Assembly: GCA_002452265.1 (NCBI GenBank)
Contig: DKEW01000067.1
Coordinates: 381 to 27,578 of the forward strand
Reading direction: 5' to 3'
From: Pelobacter sp. UBA6812
GTDB taxonomy: Bacteria; Desulfobacterota; Desulfuromonadia; Desulfuromonadales; Syntrophotaleaceae
Length of the DNA stretch: 27,198 nt
Both the position numbers and the translations under genes were made by a program. The notes under the pieces are model-generated. The model had not been told where the DNA came from, ran no database searches, and worked only from the letters and a program-made list of their open reading frames with translations. The number at the start of each line of letters is the position of its first letter. The stretch's first letter is position 1. Shown here one piece after another: positions 15,613 through 23,444 of the stretch.

Positions 15613-16575
15613 TCACTGAGGCCTAATACGCTTATAATAATGCATAAATAAACTCTTAGGGGTTTTCTTACTAAAAATCGAACACAATGTATTCCAATCT
15701 CCGATGGCCATAACACTGTTCAAATTCGGCTTTGGCTTGAGCGAACCCAAAAATAAATGAAGAAGAAACTTCTGCAAAGTCGCAAAATAAGTCAGCACAC
15801 CTAGAAAATAAAACAACGCGCGATTACCACCAGAATAAAAATGCAATGCTCCAACGACTCCAGCAGGCTTAGTCGCTGTCTGAATATCACTTAGAGTTTT
15901 TCCAGACATCCCTTCATAATGCACAAGTTTCACGTCTGCGTTAACGAAACATTTATACCCTTTTTTATTTAACTTCGTTGAAAGGACCACATCTTCTGGA
16001 CAAAAGAAATAATACTCATCGAACCACCCCTCCCTCTCAAAAACATCCTTCTTTATCAAAAAGGCTGCTCCGACAATATTGTACGACATAAACACCCCCT
16101 CTCCGCCGACCCCCTCCCCACGCTCTTCGCTCCAGAGATTAAACTTGTGAAGTAGATAGGTCTTCCAGTTCATAGGTGGCCTCCCGCAGCACTGAACTTC
16201 ACCATTCGGATAGACCAACTTCGGGCTCACAATAGCAACATAATCGGGAAGCGTTCGGATTGTCTCCACTAATCGGTCAATAACTGGCTCATTCATTTCT
16301 GTATCATCGTTCAATACAAAGCAAAACTCGCCACTGGCCTGGCGCAGAGCCAGATTGTTGTTCTCTGAAAACCCGCGAATCTCATGACTTTCAATAACTT
16401 GAACCCATGGATATTCTGATCTCACCTTCTTCAGATTCTCATCTGAAAACAAATAGGCAACCACTAAGGTTTCGTAGCTAACCGTGGTATGGGCCTTAAT
16501 GCTATTCAAACATGGCCGCAGATTTTGCATATTGTTCATGCAAACAATGACAATGGAGACTGTTGGCTTTATCAT
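15613..16575 (-). CDS. Glycosyltransferase family 2 (rhamnosyltransferase-like)
   Basis: 320-aa GT-A enzyme of the WbbL-like group. It starts TVSIVIVCMNNMQNLRPCLNSI; GFSENNNLALRQASGEFCFVLNDDTE contains the DxD-type motif at D90-D91. SYNIVGAAFLIKKDVFEREGWFDE and FFCPEDVVLSTKLNKKGYK (the ED acidic motif) follow. Hydrophobic stretches after residue 240 may hold it to the membrane. Odd: the first conserved aspartate of the family, normally in VVDN, is replaced (VVAYLFSD). Its ATG overlaps the wzy stop by one base (TAATG). With rfbBDAC in the locus, rhamnose is a plausible donor, but that is inference. Confidence 0.88.
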   Translation of the reverse strand: MIKPTVSIVIVCMNNMQNLRPCLNSIKAHTTVSYETLVVAYLFSDENLKKVRSEYPWVQVIESHEIRGFSENNNLALRQASGEFCFVLNDDTEMNEPVIDRLVETIRTLPDYVAIVSPKLVYPNGEVQCCGRPPMNWKTYLLHKFNLWSEERGEGVGGEGVFMSYNIVGAAFLIKKDVFEREGWFDEYYFFCPEDVVLSTKLNKKGYKCFVNADVKLVHYEGMSGKTLSDIQTATKPAGVVGALHFYSGGNRALFYFLGVLTYFATLQKFLLHLFLGSLKPKPNLNSVMAIGDWNTLCSIFSKKTPKSLFMHYYKRIRPQ

Positions 16576-17810
16576 TAAACACCTTTATTCCTGAACGCAG
16601 ATCTAGCATACATTAAAGAACCGCCCACTCTCGGTGCGCTCAAACCGTAATCACTTAGCCTATTCCCCAAATAAAAAAGAATAAGCCAACTTGCCCATAA
16701 AGGGTACGCTCGCTGCCAAAACGCGAGAGCGTAAAGCACAAAAAATGCGACAGAGTATCGAAAATTACTGGAGCTGGCTTTTGCAAGAAAGACATATCCA
16801 AGGCCCACACACAACAAAGACAATAAGCCGCGTTGCATCAAGTACACCTTCCATCCAGCACCCCCAAAATTTGAAGTCTCCAGTCGATACCTAAATTCCT
16901 CAAGCCCCATCCCAAACCAAATTTCATCGGAACGCACAAGGTCCTCAAAATAAGATATAGCTTCACCATAAACCCTGTTATTACCTACAAATCCCTTCTC
17001 GGAATCATACTTCAAGCGATCAAAGATTTTTTCTTTCAAATAATTATTTCCGTCATTCAACATCAAAGAACCAGTAAACAATATAAAAACAACCAAAGCA
17101 GGAACAAAAAACTTTCGCAATCTCAACTGTCCCTGAGAGTAAGCATACAAAAACACACCAAAGATACTAAGCACAACCCCAGCTAAAGATAGAGAACACA
17201 AAATCGAAACAGAAAAAACCACAACACGCCAATCTTTAAGTTTGAATTTAAGTACAAACAACAGAAAAGCGAGAATTGTTCCCAAATGTCCAGGCTCTAA
17301 AAAAATGGAGCTAAAGCGAATACTACCTGAGTCCGATGTCACGCAGACAACGTAGTTAGCAAATGTTCCATATTTATAAAGATATGGCTCCAACGTTCCG
17401 ACTCGTGGCAGATCAATAGCAAGCGAAAGGTAAAAAACCACCAATGATATTGGTAGTAATTTCGCGAAAAAATTAGCAATAAACTCAAAAACACCATGTA
17501 GAATCGCTCTATCACGAATCAGAAAAAGTACTGAACAGGGAAGCACTAAAAAAAAAGGGGCCAGCAGACCGACCTTGTTTCCAGGATCCAAACCAAACAT
17601 TCCTGATACAATCAATAGTAACGAGATGATTATGAAGCGCCCCCATTTATGGAGTTTGACTTTATTTGTAACCACAAACAAGACAGAAACGAAAAAAACT
17701 CCAAGCCCAATGTAATGAGTCTTCACCCCCCAAGTAAACCAGCTATGCATAGATGCCATAAAAAACACCAGCAGTGAAACTTTATACAGTATAAACAGCA
17801 ATCTTTTCAC
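16575..17810 (-). CDS. wzy: O-antigen/capsule repeat-unit polymerase (Wzy-like)
   Basis: 411-aa integral membrane protein with about ten hydrophobic segments, beginning LLFILYKVSLLVFFMAS. A large soluble loop about residues 255-325 (DGNNYLKEKIFDRLKYDSEKG... GMGLEEFRYRLE) looks like the periplasmic loop of polymerases. RFSSIFLEPGHLGTILAFLLF (near 164-184) is the conserved Wzy/O-antigen ligase-type motif. Wzy and the ligase WaaL share this architecture; its place among GTs and near wzx favours Wzy. The start is GTG, overlapping the preceding stop (GTGA at 17807-17810), with AGG nine bases upstream. The base composition is visibly AT-rich compared with rfb, as is common for polymerase genes acquired by transfer. 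Confidence 0.85.
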   Translation of the reverse strand: MKRLLFILYKVSLLVFFMASMHSWFTWGVKTHYIGLGVFFVSVLFVVTNKVKLHKWGRFIIISLLLIVSGMFGLDPGNKVGLLAPFFLVLPCSVLFLIRDRAILHGVFEFIANFFAKLLPISLVVFYLSLAIDLPRVGTLEPYLYKYGTFANYVVCVTSDSGSIRFSSIFLEPGHLGTILAFLLFVLKFKLKDWRVVVFSVSILCSLSLAGVVLSIFGVFLYAYSQGQLRLRKFFVPALVVFILFTGSLMLNDGNNYLKEKIFDRLKYDSEKGFVGNNRVYGEAISYFEDLVRSDEIWFGMGLEEFRYRLETSNFGGAGWKVYLMQRGLLSLLCVGLGYVFLAKASSSNFRYSVAFFVLYALAFWQRAYPLWASWLILFYLGNRLSDYGLSAPRVGGSLMYARSAFRNKGV

Positions 17811-18721
17811 GCAACTTTACCTATCATGGAAAAACAAACATCACGAATAAGCGCCATCCTACTAACCCCGCGAGCACCGATTTTGGCAAAGGTGCGGAAA
17901 AAATATTTTGGGTAACGCTTAATGAGCAAAACAACCAAAACTCTAAGCTGCGGGATTTCGGCACGGACCTTATGCTCGCGGAAAAACTCTGCAACATTCA
18001 GTGCAACATCAATTCGCGTCTCTAATTTTTCATATGTATCAGCATACCCATGCGACAGCGATCCGGGACGGTGAGTCAAAACATAAAGCTTCGTTGAGTC
18101 CACATCTATTTTCCGAGCGTAATGCCCAGTCATCACGGAGAAGAAATAGTCATTACAAACCTGAACCTCATCAAATTGTATTCGGTGATTCTGTACCAAC
18201 TCTCGCCTAATCATTTTGGCCCACGGCTCAGTAAAATTGAACCTAATATTGTGTTCCGCCCCATCAACGCCAGCCTTGAAATCGCGATAATATCGCTGAA
18301 GCTTTTGAACCACCTGTCGCTCATCACATTTCCGGGAAACATCATCCGAATATACGCAATCAACGCCAAAATAAATGATATCTGCATCTGAATTCAAATG
18401 CCTGTCAATTGTATCGAGAAAAGCACTCTGATCATAAAGGTCATCTGAATCAGCAAACAACAGCCACATTCCTGTCGCCACCGCCATACCGCAATTCCTG
18501 GCATGGCCCGCGCCCTTATTTTCCTGCTTATTAAAAATGCAGGTAACACGCTCCTCATCTCTGCCCGGGAACACCTTGAAATCGACGACATCCGCGGAGC
18601 TATTGTCATCGACAATAATGATCTCCAGATCCTCTCTCCGCGGAATTGAACCCAACAATCTAAGCAAAAGATCAGGCGTGTTCTTGTGAGGTATAATGAT
18701 TGAGTAATTTATATTCTTCAT
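17807..18721 (-). CDS. Glycosyltransferase family 2
   Basis: 304-aa GT-A glycosyltransferase. The canonical N-terminal pattern YSIIIPHKNTPDLLLRLLGSI is followed by IIIVDDNSS (first Asp motif, residues 34-42). NKGAGHARNCGMAVATGMWLLFADSDDLYD holds the D91-S-D93 metal-binding motif. The C-terminal half is divergent (IRFNFTEPWAKMIRRELV, VCNDYFFSVMTGHYA) and probably sets acceptor specificity. It follows the pyruvyl transferase-like gene by 16 nt and overlaps wzy by four, so it is operonic. Sugar specificity unknown. Confidence 0.9.
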   Translation of the reverse strand: MKNINYSIIIPHKNTPDLLLRLLGSIPRREDLEIIIVDDNSSADVVDFKVFPGRDEERVTCIFNKQENKGAGHARNCGMAVATGMWLLFADSDDLYDQSAFLDTIDRHLNSDADIIYFGVDCVYSDDVSRKCDERQVVQKLQRYYRDFKAGVDGAEHNIRFNFTEPWAKMIRRELVQNHRIQFDEVQVCNDYFFSVMTGHYARKIDVDSTKLYVLTHRPGSLSHGYADTYEKLETRIDVALNVAEFFREHKVRAEIPQLRVLVVLLIKRYPKYFFRTFAKIGARGVSRMALIRDVCFSMIGKVA

Positions 18722-18737
18722 ATCTGCACCCAGCTCC

Positions 18738-19868
18738 TCAGCAACTCAACGCGTCAGCCAGATACCGTTTAGACTCGTCAATCGTCTCAGAAAGCAAGGA
18801 GCCAACTGATGCATAATCAATCGAAGGACCCTTCGCATTAAAGTCATAACTCTCCACCTGTCGGTCATCCAAATAACGTTCTCCCAGCCCTAAACTTTCG
18901 AGTAAGCTGGTCACCCGCCCTGAATTATTTTGCATGCCCAATGCATAAAACTGCTTCTGAAAAATTATGGAAAAGGCGACGCCATGAAAAGATGTCGAAA
19001 CGACATAACTGGCCCCGCGAAAGAGCTTTAGATAATCAATCGGCCCAATAGCTCGTCTCGTACGAAACGGGTTCGCAAAAGGACTGTCTCCGCCCTTCAG
19101 CTCGATAACTTTTAGCCCATGTTTCTGTGCCAGCCTCTCAACAAAACGAGCCACCTTCTCTGAACGAATCAAATGGTAGAAGATCAGATACTTGCCCTTT
19201 CCCTTCTCATCCAGCTCAATCAGTTCATCCCAATCGTCCTCATTCAGAAGAAAAACAGGATCAATGACTTGTTTAACAGGACGCTCAGATAACTGATCAA
19301 CCACTTCCTTCAGCTCGGACTCCCGTACCGAAACAGCATCAAACTCAGCCAGTTGCTGTCTGATAAATGACTCATGTCCGGCATAGTTCAAGACCCCCAT
19401 ACTGGCTGCATAGGTAATTTTTTTTCCACGTGCACCTACAGGATATCTCCCCCAATACACGGCATCGAACCCATCAAACCGAGCCGAAGAAATATGTCTC
19501 CAGACCTGATCACTCCCAGTGATAACGACATCATACTGATCAGGAATATCTTCCCCCCTCTCGATCATTGAATTCCCATTAACACCCAAATCATTGCGGA
19601 TAAACCAGCTGAATTTCCTATGTCTCTGGTATTTAAATGGCAGATAGGCGAGCTGCCGAAGAAGCCGCTTCAACTTGGCGGACAAGCTTGCATTGCTGCT
19701 AAGAAAAGAACGGTCCAACAGATCGTACTGGCCCTTTCTATACTCAGGCCAATAATCAATAAGATGTGCCTCAAGCCCGCGCTGTCGCAAATAGGTTCTT
19801 AGCGCATACGCCTGCAGAACTGCCCCATAATTATGCGCCCTGTGAAATGTTAAAATACCTATCTTCAT
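18738..19868 (-). CDS. Polysaccharide pyruvyl transferase family protein (WcaK/CsaB-like)
   Basis: 376-aa protein of the polysaccharide pyruvyl transferase family, GT-B-like. The N-terminus MKIGILTFHRAHNYGAVLQAYAL is characteristic. ITGSDQVWRH (near 115-124), KKITYAASMGV and VVSTSFHGVAFSIIFQKQFYAL (near 285-306) are the conserved family blocks. Characterised members put ketal-linked pyruvate on glycan residues using phosphoenolpyruvate, usually in the cytoplasm on the lipid-linked repeat. Some members of the family have other glycan roles. It is the first gene after the ISL3 relic. AGG lies nine bases upstream of the ATG, a weak ribosome site. Confidence 0.85.
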   Translation of the reverse strand: MKIGILTFHRAHNYGAVLQAYALRTYLRQRGLEAHLIDYWPEYRKGQYDLLDRSFLSSNASLSAKLKRLLRQLAYLPFKYQRHRKFSWFIRNDLGVNGNSMIERGEDIPDQYDVVITGSDQVWRHISSARFDGFDAVYWGRYPVGARGKKITYAASMGVLNYAGHESFIRQQLAEFDAVSVRESELKEVVDQLSERPVKQVIDPVFLLNEDDWDELIELDEKGKGKYLIFYHLIRSEKVARFVERLAQKHGLKVIELKGGDSPFANPFRTRRAIGPIDYLKLFRGASYVVSTSFHGVAFSIIFQKQFYALGMQNNSGRVTSLLESLGLGERYLDDRQVESYDFNAKGPSIDYASVGSLLSETIDESKRYLADALSC

Positions 19869-19899
19869 AATAAAACCTAACCTGCAAACCGCGTAAATA

Positions 19900-19930
19900 T
19901 CGGGGATCGGGGCCCGCCCCCCCGGGGGAT
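19900..19930. other. Extreme G/C homopolymer-rich tract
   Basis: Runs of G and C (GGGGCCCG, then CCCCCCC and GGGGG) sit in an otherwise AT-leaning spacer between the ISL3 relic and the pyruvyl transferase-like gene. They can fold on themselves (CCCCC/GGGGG). There is no T-run, so a terminator is not claimed. Confidence 0.4.
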
Positions 19931-19978
19931 CTCATCCTTAGGGGTACAGGCCGTAGTTGTGGGTTGTGTAGTGAAAAT

Positions 19979-19986
19979 TCTGGATT
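19979..19986. repeat. 8-bp target-site duplication, left copy (TCTGGATT)
   Basis: It matches 20606-20613 (TCAGGATT) at seven of eight positions, directly outside the terminal repeats. Eight base pairs is the duplication length known for the ISL3 family. Confidence 0.7.
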
Positions 19987-20605
19987 GGGTCCTCGCTATT
20001 TCAAGTGGGTAGACTGAAATCAAGCTTTTCGGCAATGTAGGTAAGCCATATTGATCAGGTTCTTGGTTGAGAGATACCCTCTGGCTCTTCTTTTGGCCGA
20101 CTAGATGAGGCCGTTGATCGCTTCGATGAATCCGTTCGACAGCCTGCTGTCAAACCAAGCAAGAATCCCTTTCCAATGATTTTTAACGGTCCTGGCAACC
20201 TTTTTCACTTGGTCGACCTGACTGCGAATTGTCCAGTTATACCAACTCTTAAACCGCCCTTAGCATCCTCGCGAGTGGGGGCAAAGTAAATATCTTGCAG
20301 GGCCAATTTGAGGAGATAGTCTCGAGCCGTCTTGAACAGATAGTTGCATAACCTGGTTAAGGTCTCGTCCTGCTTCTCGGTCAGGTTTTCCGGGTTCATC
20401 AGGAAGGCATATCGGCTGCCTTTTATGTCTTCAGGAAATAACTTGGCTTCTTCCGTTCGCACATTCCTCAAGGCATCATTCATGTTTTTAATCAGGTGGG
20501 AAGGATCAAAGGTAATCTCGGCATTTGGCAGACCTTCTTTGTCCCCGTTGATGAACGCCTTAGACATATCGAGACACCATTACCCATTCGGAATAGCGAG
20601 GAACC
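19987..20605 (-). mobile_element. Internally deleted ISL3-family insertion element
   Basis: 619-bp element bounded by imperfect 25-bp terminal inverted repeats (19987-20011 and 20581-20605). Both begin GG and share TCCTCGCTATT and TGGGTA, with 21 of 25 positions matching. It is flanked by a 7/8-matching 8-bp target duplication. The interior encodes only the C-terminal part of an ISL3 transposase, damaged by stops and frameshifts. The transposase N-terminus is gone, the remaining catalytic domain starting right next to one terminal repeat. It inserted just past the stop of the MenD-like gene. A full ISL3 element is normally over twice this length. Confidence 0.85.
20001..20579 (-). pseudogene. 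ISL3-family transposase remnant
   Basis: C-terminal part of a DDE transposase of the ISL3 family. Recognisable text: LDMSKAFINGDKEGLPNAEI (first catalytic Asp), FDPSHLIKNMNDALRNVRTEEAK (second Asp), GSRYAFLMNPENLTEKQDETL, then in other frames W-x-x-GILAWFDSRLSNGFIEAINGLI (catalytic Glu) and AKRRARGYLSTKNLINMAYL. It is broken by an in-frame TAA at 20580-20582 just upstream, a frameshift near 20255, a TAG at 20101-20103 and a second frameshift near 20038. It cannot make active transposase. Confidence 0.85.
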
Positions 20606-20613
20606 TCAGGATT
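20606..20613. repeat. 8-bp target-site duplication, right copy (TCAGGATT)
   Basis: Partner of 19979-19986 with one mismatch. It ends 10 bp before the stop codon of the MenD-like gene. Confidence 0.7.
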
Positions 20614-20623
20614 AAAACTTTCT

Positions 20624-22363
20624 TCATTTACCTAATATCTTTTTTAAGGCCTTAACGGACTTATCACCAAGAAGACGCTTTGCGGCATTTTTAGCGGCAG
20701 TCTTATGGTCACTCTTGATATTCCTAATCATCTCCAAGGCCCGACTCTCTTCCTCGCTGTCTGTAAAAACCTCAAACACCACTGACTGATCTAAGGTTTC
20801 CTTGGTCAAAAACTCGCCATAGACCGAATCAAACTCTTCTTTCGATGCTGCACTAATATATTTGAAGCCAAGATCTTGAGCATAGTGTCTTATTAAATTC
20901 TTCGATTTATTTCCATAGTGCCCCGCTGCTGCAATAAAATCATCTGCCTGATCTCCAAAGTGAGCAGCCACATGATTGTACCGCCGAAACTCGGCGCCCT
21001 TTCCGTTGTTAACCACCATGATTCGCAGGTTTTTTCCGGCGTGGCGATTGCCCAGCGCGTTCATGTCGTAGAAAAAGGCGAGGTCGCCGATAACGCAGAA
21101 GTAGAGCTTATTTGGGTTGGCCAGTGAGGCTCCCAGGAGACTTGAAAGCCCACCGTCGATGCCAAAACCACCAACGTTTGACATGGATGTAACGGAGGCG
21201 GGCATTTCAAAAAAATTCCAACAACGAAGACTGTTCAAAATGCCAAAATGGATAACGGATTCTTCGGGAATCTGGTGGGCAATGCGAGCAGCCACCCAGA
21301 TGTTTGAGAAGGGAATTTCCGGGATTTCCTGGCGAATCTCTTTAAAGCGTACCTGGCATTGTTTCAGGTATTGATCGGACGGAGCTTTGGATTGGTCTGT
21401 GTACCGATCGAAGAATGCCTTCTCATCCATTTCGAACACGTATCGAAGCTTTCTGAAGGTATCCCGAATCTCACCGTCTTCGCTGACACGCCAAACCACT
21501 TTTCCTACCATTGCGATACTTGAGTAGTCGCCGGTCACTTCACCGATATGAATGGTGACATCCGGTTTATCTGCGTTCAGATCCATTTGGTCCTGGCTGG
21601 CTGCAAGGGAGTACAAAACGCGGTACTTGCCTTTAAAGCTGCTGGTGTGGTCACAAAAAACCACCGCATTATTGGCGCTACAGAACAGATCCAGTGTTTC
21701 TGTTTCCTCCGGTGTAAACTGGCGGTGCGCGCCAATAAGTACAGCCACTTTGCCTTTCAGCTCAGGTAGCTTGTCTGTTGCGGTAAACCGATCCATCACC
21801 CGGCAGGCTGGCAGTGTTTTTGTCTCATAAGAGCGGCTATAGCGGGTTGGCAAATTGATATGCACCGGGCCACCACCGGCGCGTTTTAGCTCCAGGATGG
21901 CCTGGTTGACTTTCACCTCGCATTCCCAGAAGTCTTCATCGTCCTTAACTATTGGAAGGGTGACGCTGTGTCTAATCGCGTCATTTGGCTTAGAGCTGCG
22001 ATCAATCACCTGTGGCGTATGATGGCCAACCTTTGAAATCGCCTGAGTAGAAGTGATTGCGAGAACTGGAAGCTTGCGGTAGTACGCCTCTGTTAGCCCC
22101 GGAAGATAATTTCTGGACGCTGTCGCACCGGTACAACTAATGACAACCGGCTCACCACTCTCGTGCGCCAAGCCACAAGCAATATATGCCGCGGAACGCT
22201 CATCAACCGCAGAGTAAACTTCAAAGTAAGGATCATGTTGCATGCTGCCTACCAAAGCCATATTTGTAGTACCCGGCGAGGCAATAACTTTTTTAATCCC
22301 GTTCGCTTTCAGCAGCGCGATAATAATAAGGGCGTTTTTTTCATCAGTATAAAGTTTGCTCAT
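20624..22363 (-). CDS. Thiamine-diphosphate-dependent enzyme, MenD-like
   Basis: 579-aa ThDP enzyme with the three-domain layout of the 2-oxoacid decarboxylase/synthase group. N-terminal PYR domain: ASPGTTNMALV (28-38) and DERSAAYIACGLA with catalytic E55. Central domain: HINLPTRYS and the GKVAVLIGAHRQFT strand. C-terminal PP domain: SNVGGFGIDGGLSSLLGASLA and the cofactor motif G426-DL...N452-N453. GIDG and GDL-x-F-x-x-D-x-N-x-L are closer to MenD than to acetolactate synthase. No other menaquinone gene is near, and its partner is an SDR 25 nt upstream. I infer a role in sugar or substituent synthesis; the donor and acceptor are unknown. The ATG at 22363 has GGTGG close upstream. Confidence 0.82.
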   Translation of the reverse strand: MSKLYTDEKNALIIIALLKANGIKKVIASPGTTNMALVGSMQHDPYFEVYSAVDERSAAYIACGLAHESGEPVVISCTGATASRNYLPGLTEAYYRKLPVLAITSTQAISKVGHHTPQVIDRSSKPNDAIRHSVTLPIVKDDEDFWECEVKVNQAILELKRAGGGPVHINLPTRYSRSYETKTLPACRVMDRFTATDKLPELKGKVAVLIGAHRQFTPEETETLDLFCSANNAVVFCDHTSSFKGKYRVLYSLAASQDQMDLNADKPDVTIHIGEVTGDYSSIAMVGKVVWRVSEDGEIRDTFRKLRYVFEMDEKAFFDRYTDQSKAPSDQYLKQCQVRFKEIRQEIPEIPFSNIWVAARIAHQIPEESVIHFGILNSLRCWNFFEMPASVTSMSNVGGFGIDGGLSSLLGASLANPNKLYFCVIGDLAFFYDMNALGNRHAGKNLRIMVVNNGKGAEFRRYNHVAAHFGDQADDFIAAAGHYGNKSKNLIRHYAQDLGFKYISAASKEEFDSVYGEFLTKETLDQSVVFEVFTDSEEESRALEMIRNIKSDHKTAAKNAAKRLLGDKSVKALKKILGK

Positions 22364-22388
22364 AATTCCACCAAGAAAGAAAATATAT

Positions 22389-23444
22389 TTAAAAGAATCT
22401 GTGAAGAAGATACCTTATTATGTGTTTCCAGTGGCCAAACTCTCGCAGTTTAGCTACTTCGCCACAGTACCGATCCTTGATTGCCTCAGAGCCCCAGTCA
22501 ATAGCATGAAACTCTGGATCTTCAAGAAACTCTTCAAGGCACCGGGCTAGCCTCGCTTCCAGCGACTGAAAAGCGTTTACATCAACAAATTGAGCAATTT
22601 TGGTGTTGTCAAAAGTCCGGTCAAACAGACGGTCATACTTGATCTGGTACTTGGCCCACTTGCAGCGCGAGAACTTTTCCATATCAAACAGAGCAACTTT
22701 GGGCTGCCGGCCAAGGTGTTTTTCGAGCACCTTGAGATAGCGGTCCAGTACACGCCGCCAACTAGCTGATTCGCTTTGGGTTATGTGGTACGCCTCTCCC
22801 AATGCACGAGGGTCACCTATTAATGTCGTCATGGCGCGCGCTACATCCATCCCATAAGTCAAGGTGGTCAACTTACAGGCAATATCTTCTGAAAAAACGA
22901 TGGTTCTTCCCTGGAGCGCACGATAAAGCCACGCTTCTTTTTCCAGAACACCGAGTTGAAGACGCTGCTCACTATAGGTAATATATGGGCGAATAATCGT
23001 CCAGTTCTTTTTGCCGGACTGTTTTAATAGATCCTCTTGTCTTGCTTTAGCCAGAGAGTATTCATCGGTATCAAGAAACTCTGAATCGTCTAAAATGTCG
23101 AGCAAGCGAGGAGAATCTTCTCGGATCGGCGTCGATGAATCTGCATAAACCCGGGCGGAGCTCAGGAACACGTATTGCCCGGTTGCCCCAAGCAACTTTG
23201 GAACACGCTGCCGGAATATCGGCGTGCTGTAGACCATAAAATCAACGATTGCATCCCATTGGCGCTCCAGCAATGGCTCTAGGAAGCTGTCTACCCTGGC
23301 ATTACCTTGAATGTACTCAACATTCGCTGATGAATCGCGGCGGGCCCGAGTCGTCACACAGACCCTATCCCCCCTCTCTGCCAACAATTGAACAAGGTGC
23401 TTGCCCATGGCACCGGTACCGCCTAAAACCAGAACATTCTTCAT
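22389..23444 (-). CDS. NAD(P)-dependent epimerase/dehydratase (extended SDR)
   Basis: 351-aa short-chain dehydrogenase/reductase. The Rossmann motif is GGTGAMGKHL at residues 8-17. FLSSARVYAD supplies the catalytic serine, and DEYSLAKARQEDLL the YxxxK pair. RPYITYSEQRLQLGVLEK follows as in UDP-sugar epimerase relatives. The C-terminal 120 residues are not typical GalE/RmlB text. The ATG at 23444 overlaps the wzx stop (ATGA), and a longer in-frame start would run into wzx. It is tightly linked to the MenD-like gene, so both may act on one nucleotide-linked sugar, the SDR reducing or epimerising a keto intermediate. That is inference. Confidence 0.85.
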   Translation of the reverse strand: MKNVLVLGGTGAMGKHLVQLLAERGDRVCVTTRARRDSSANVEYIQGNARVDSFLEPLLERQWDAIVDFMVYSTPIFRQRVPKLLGATGQYVFLSSARVYADSSTPIREDSPRLLDILDDSEFLDTDEYSLAKARQEDLLKQSGKKNWTIIRPYITYSEQRLQLGVLEKEAWLYRALQGRTIVFSEDIACKLTTLTYGMDVARAMTTLIGDPRALGEAYHITQSESASWRRVLDRYLKVLEKHLGRQPKVALFDMEKFSRCKWAKYQIKYDRLFDRTFDNTKIAQFVDVNAFQSLEARLARCLEEFLEDPEFHAIDWGSEAIKDRYCGEVAKLREFGHWKHIIRYLLHRFF

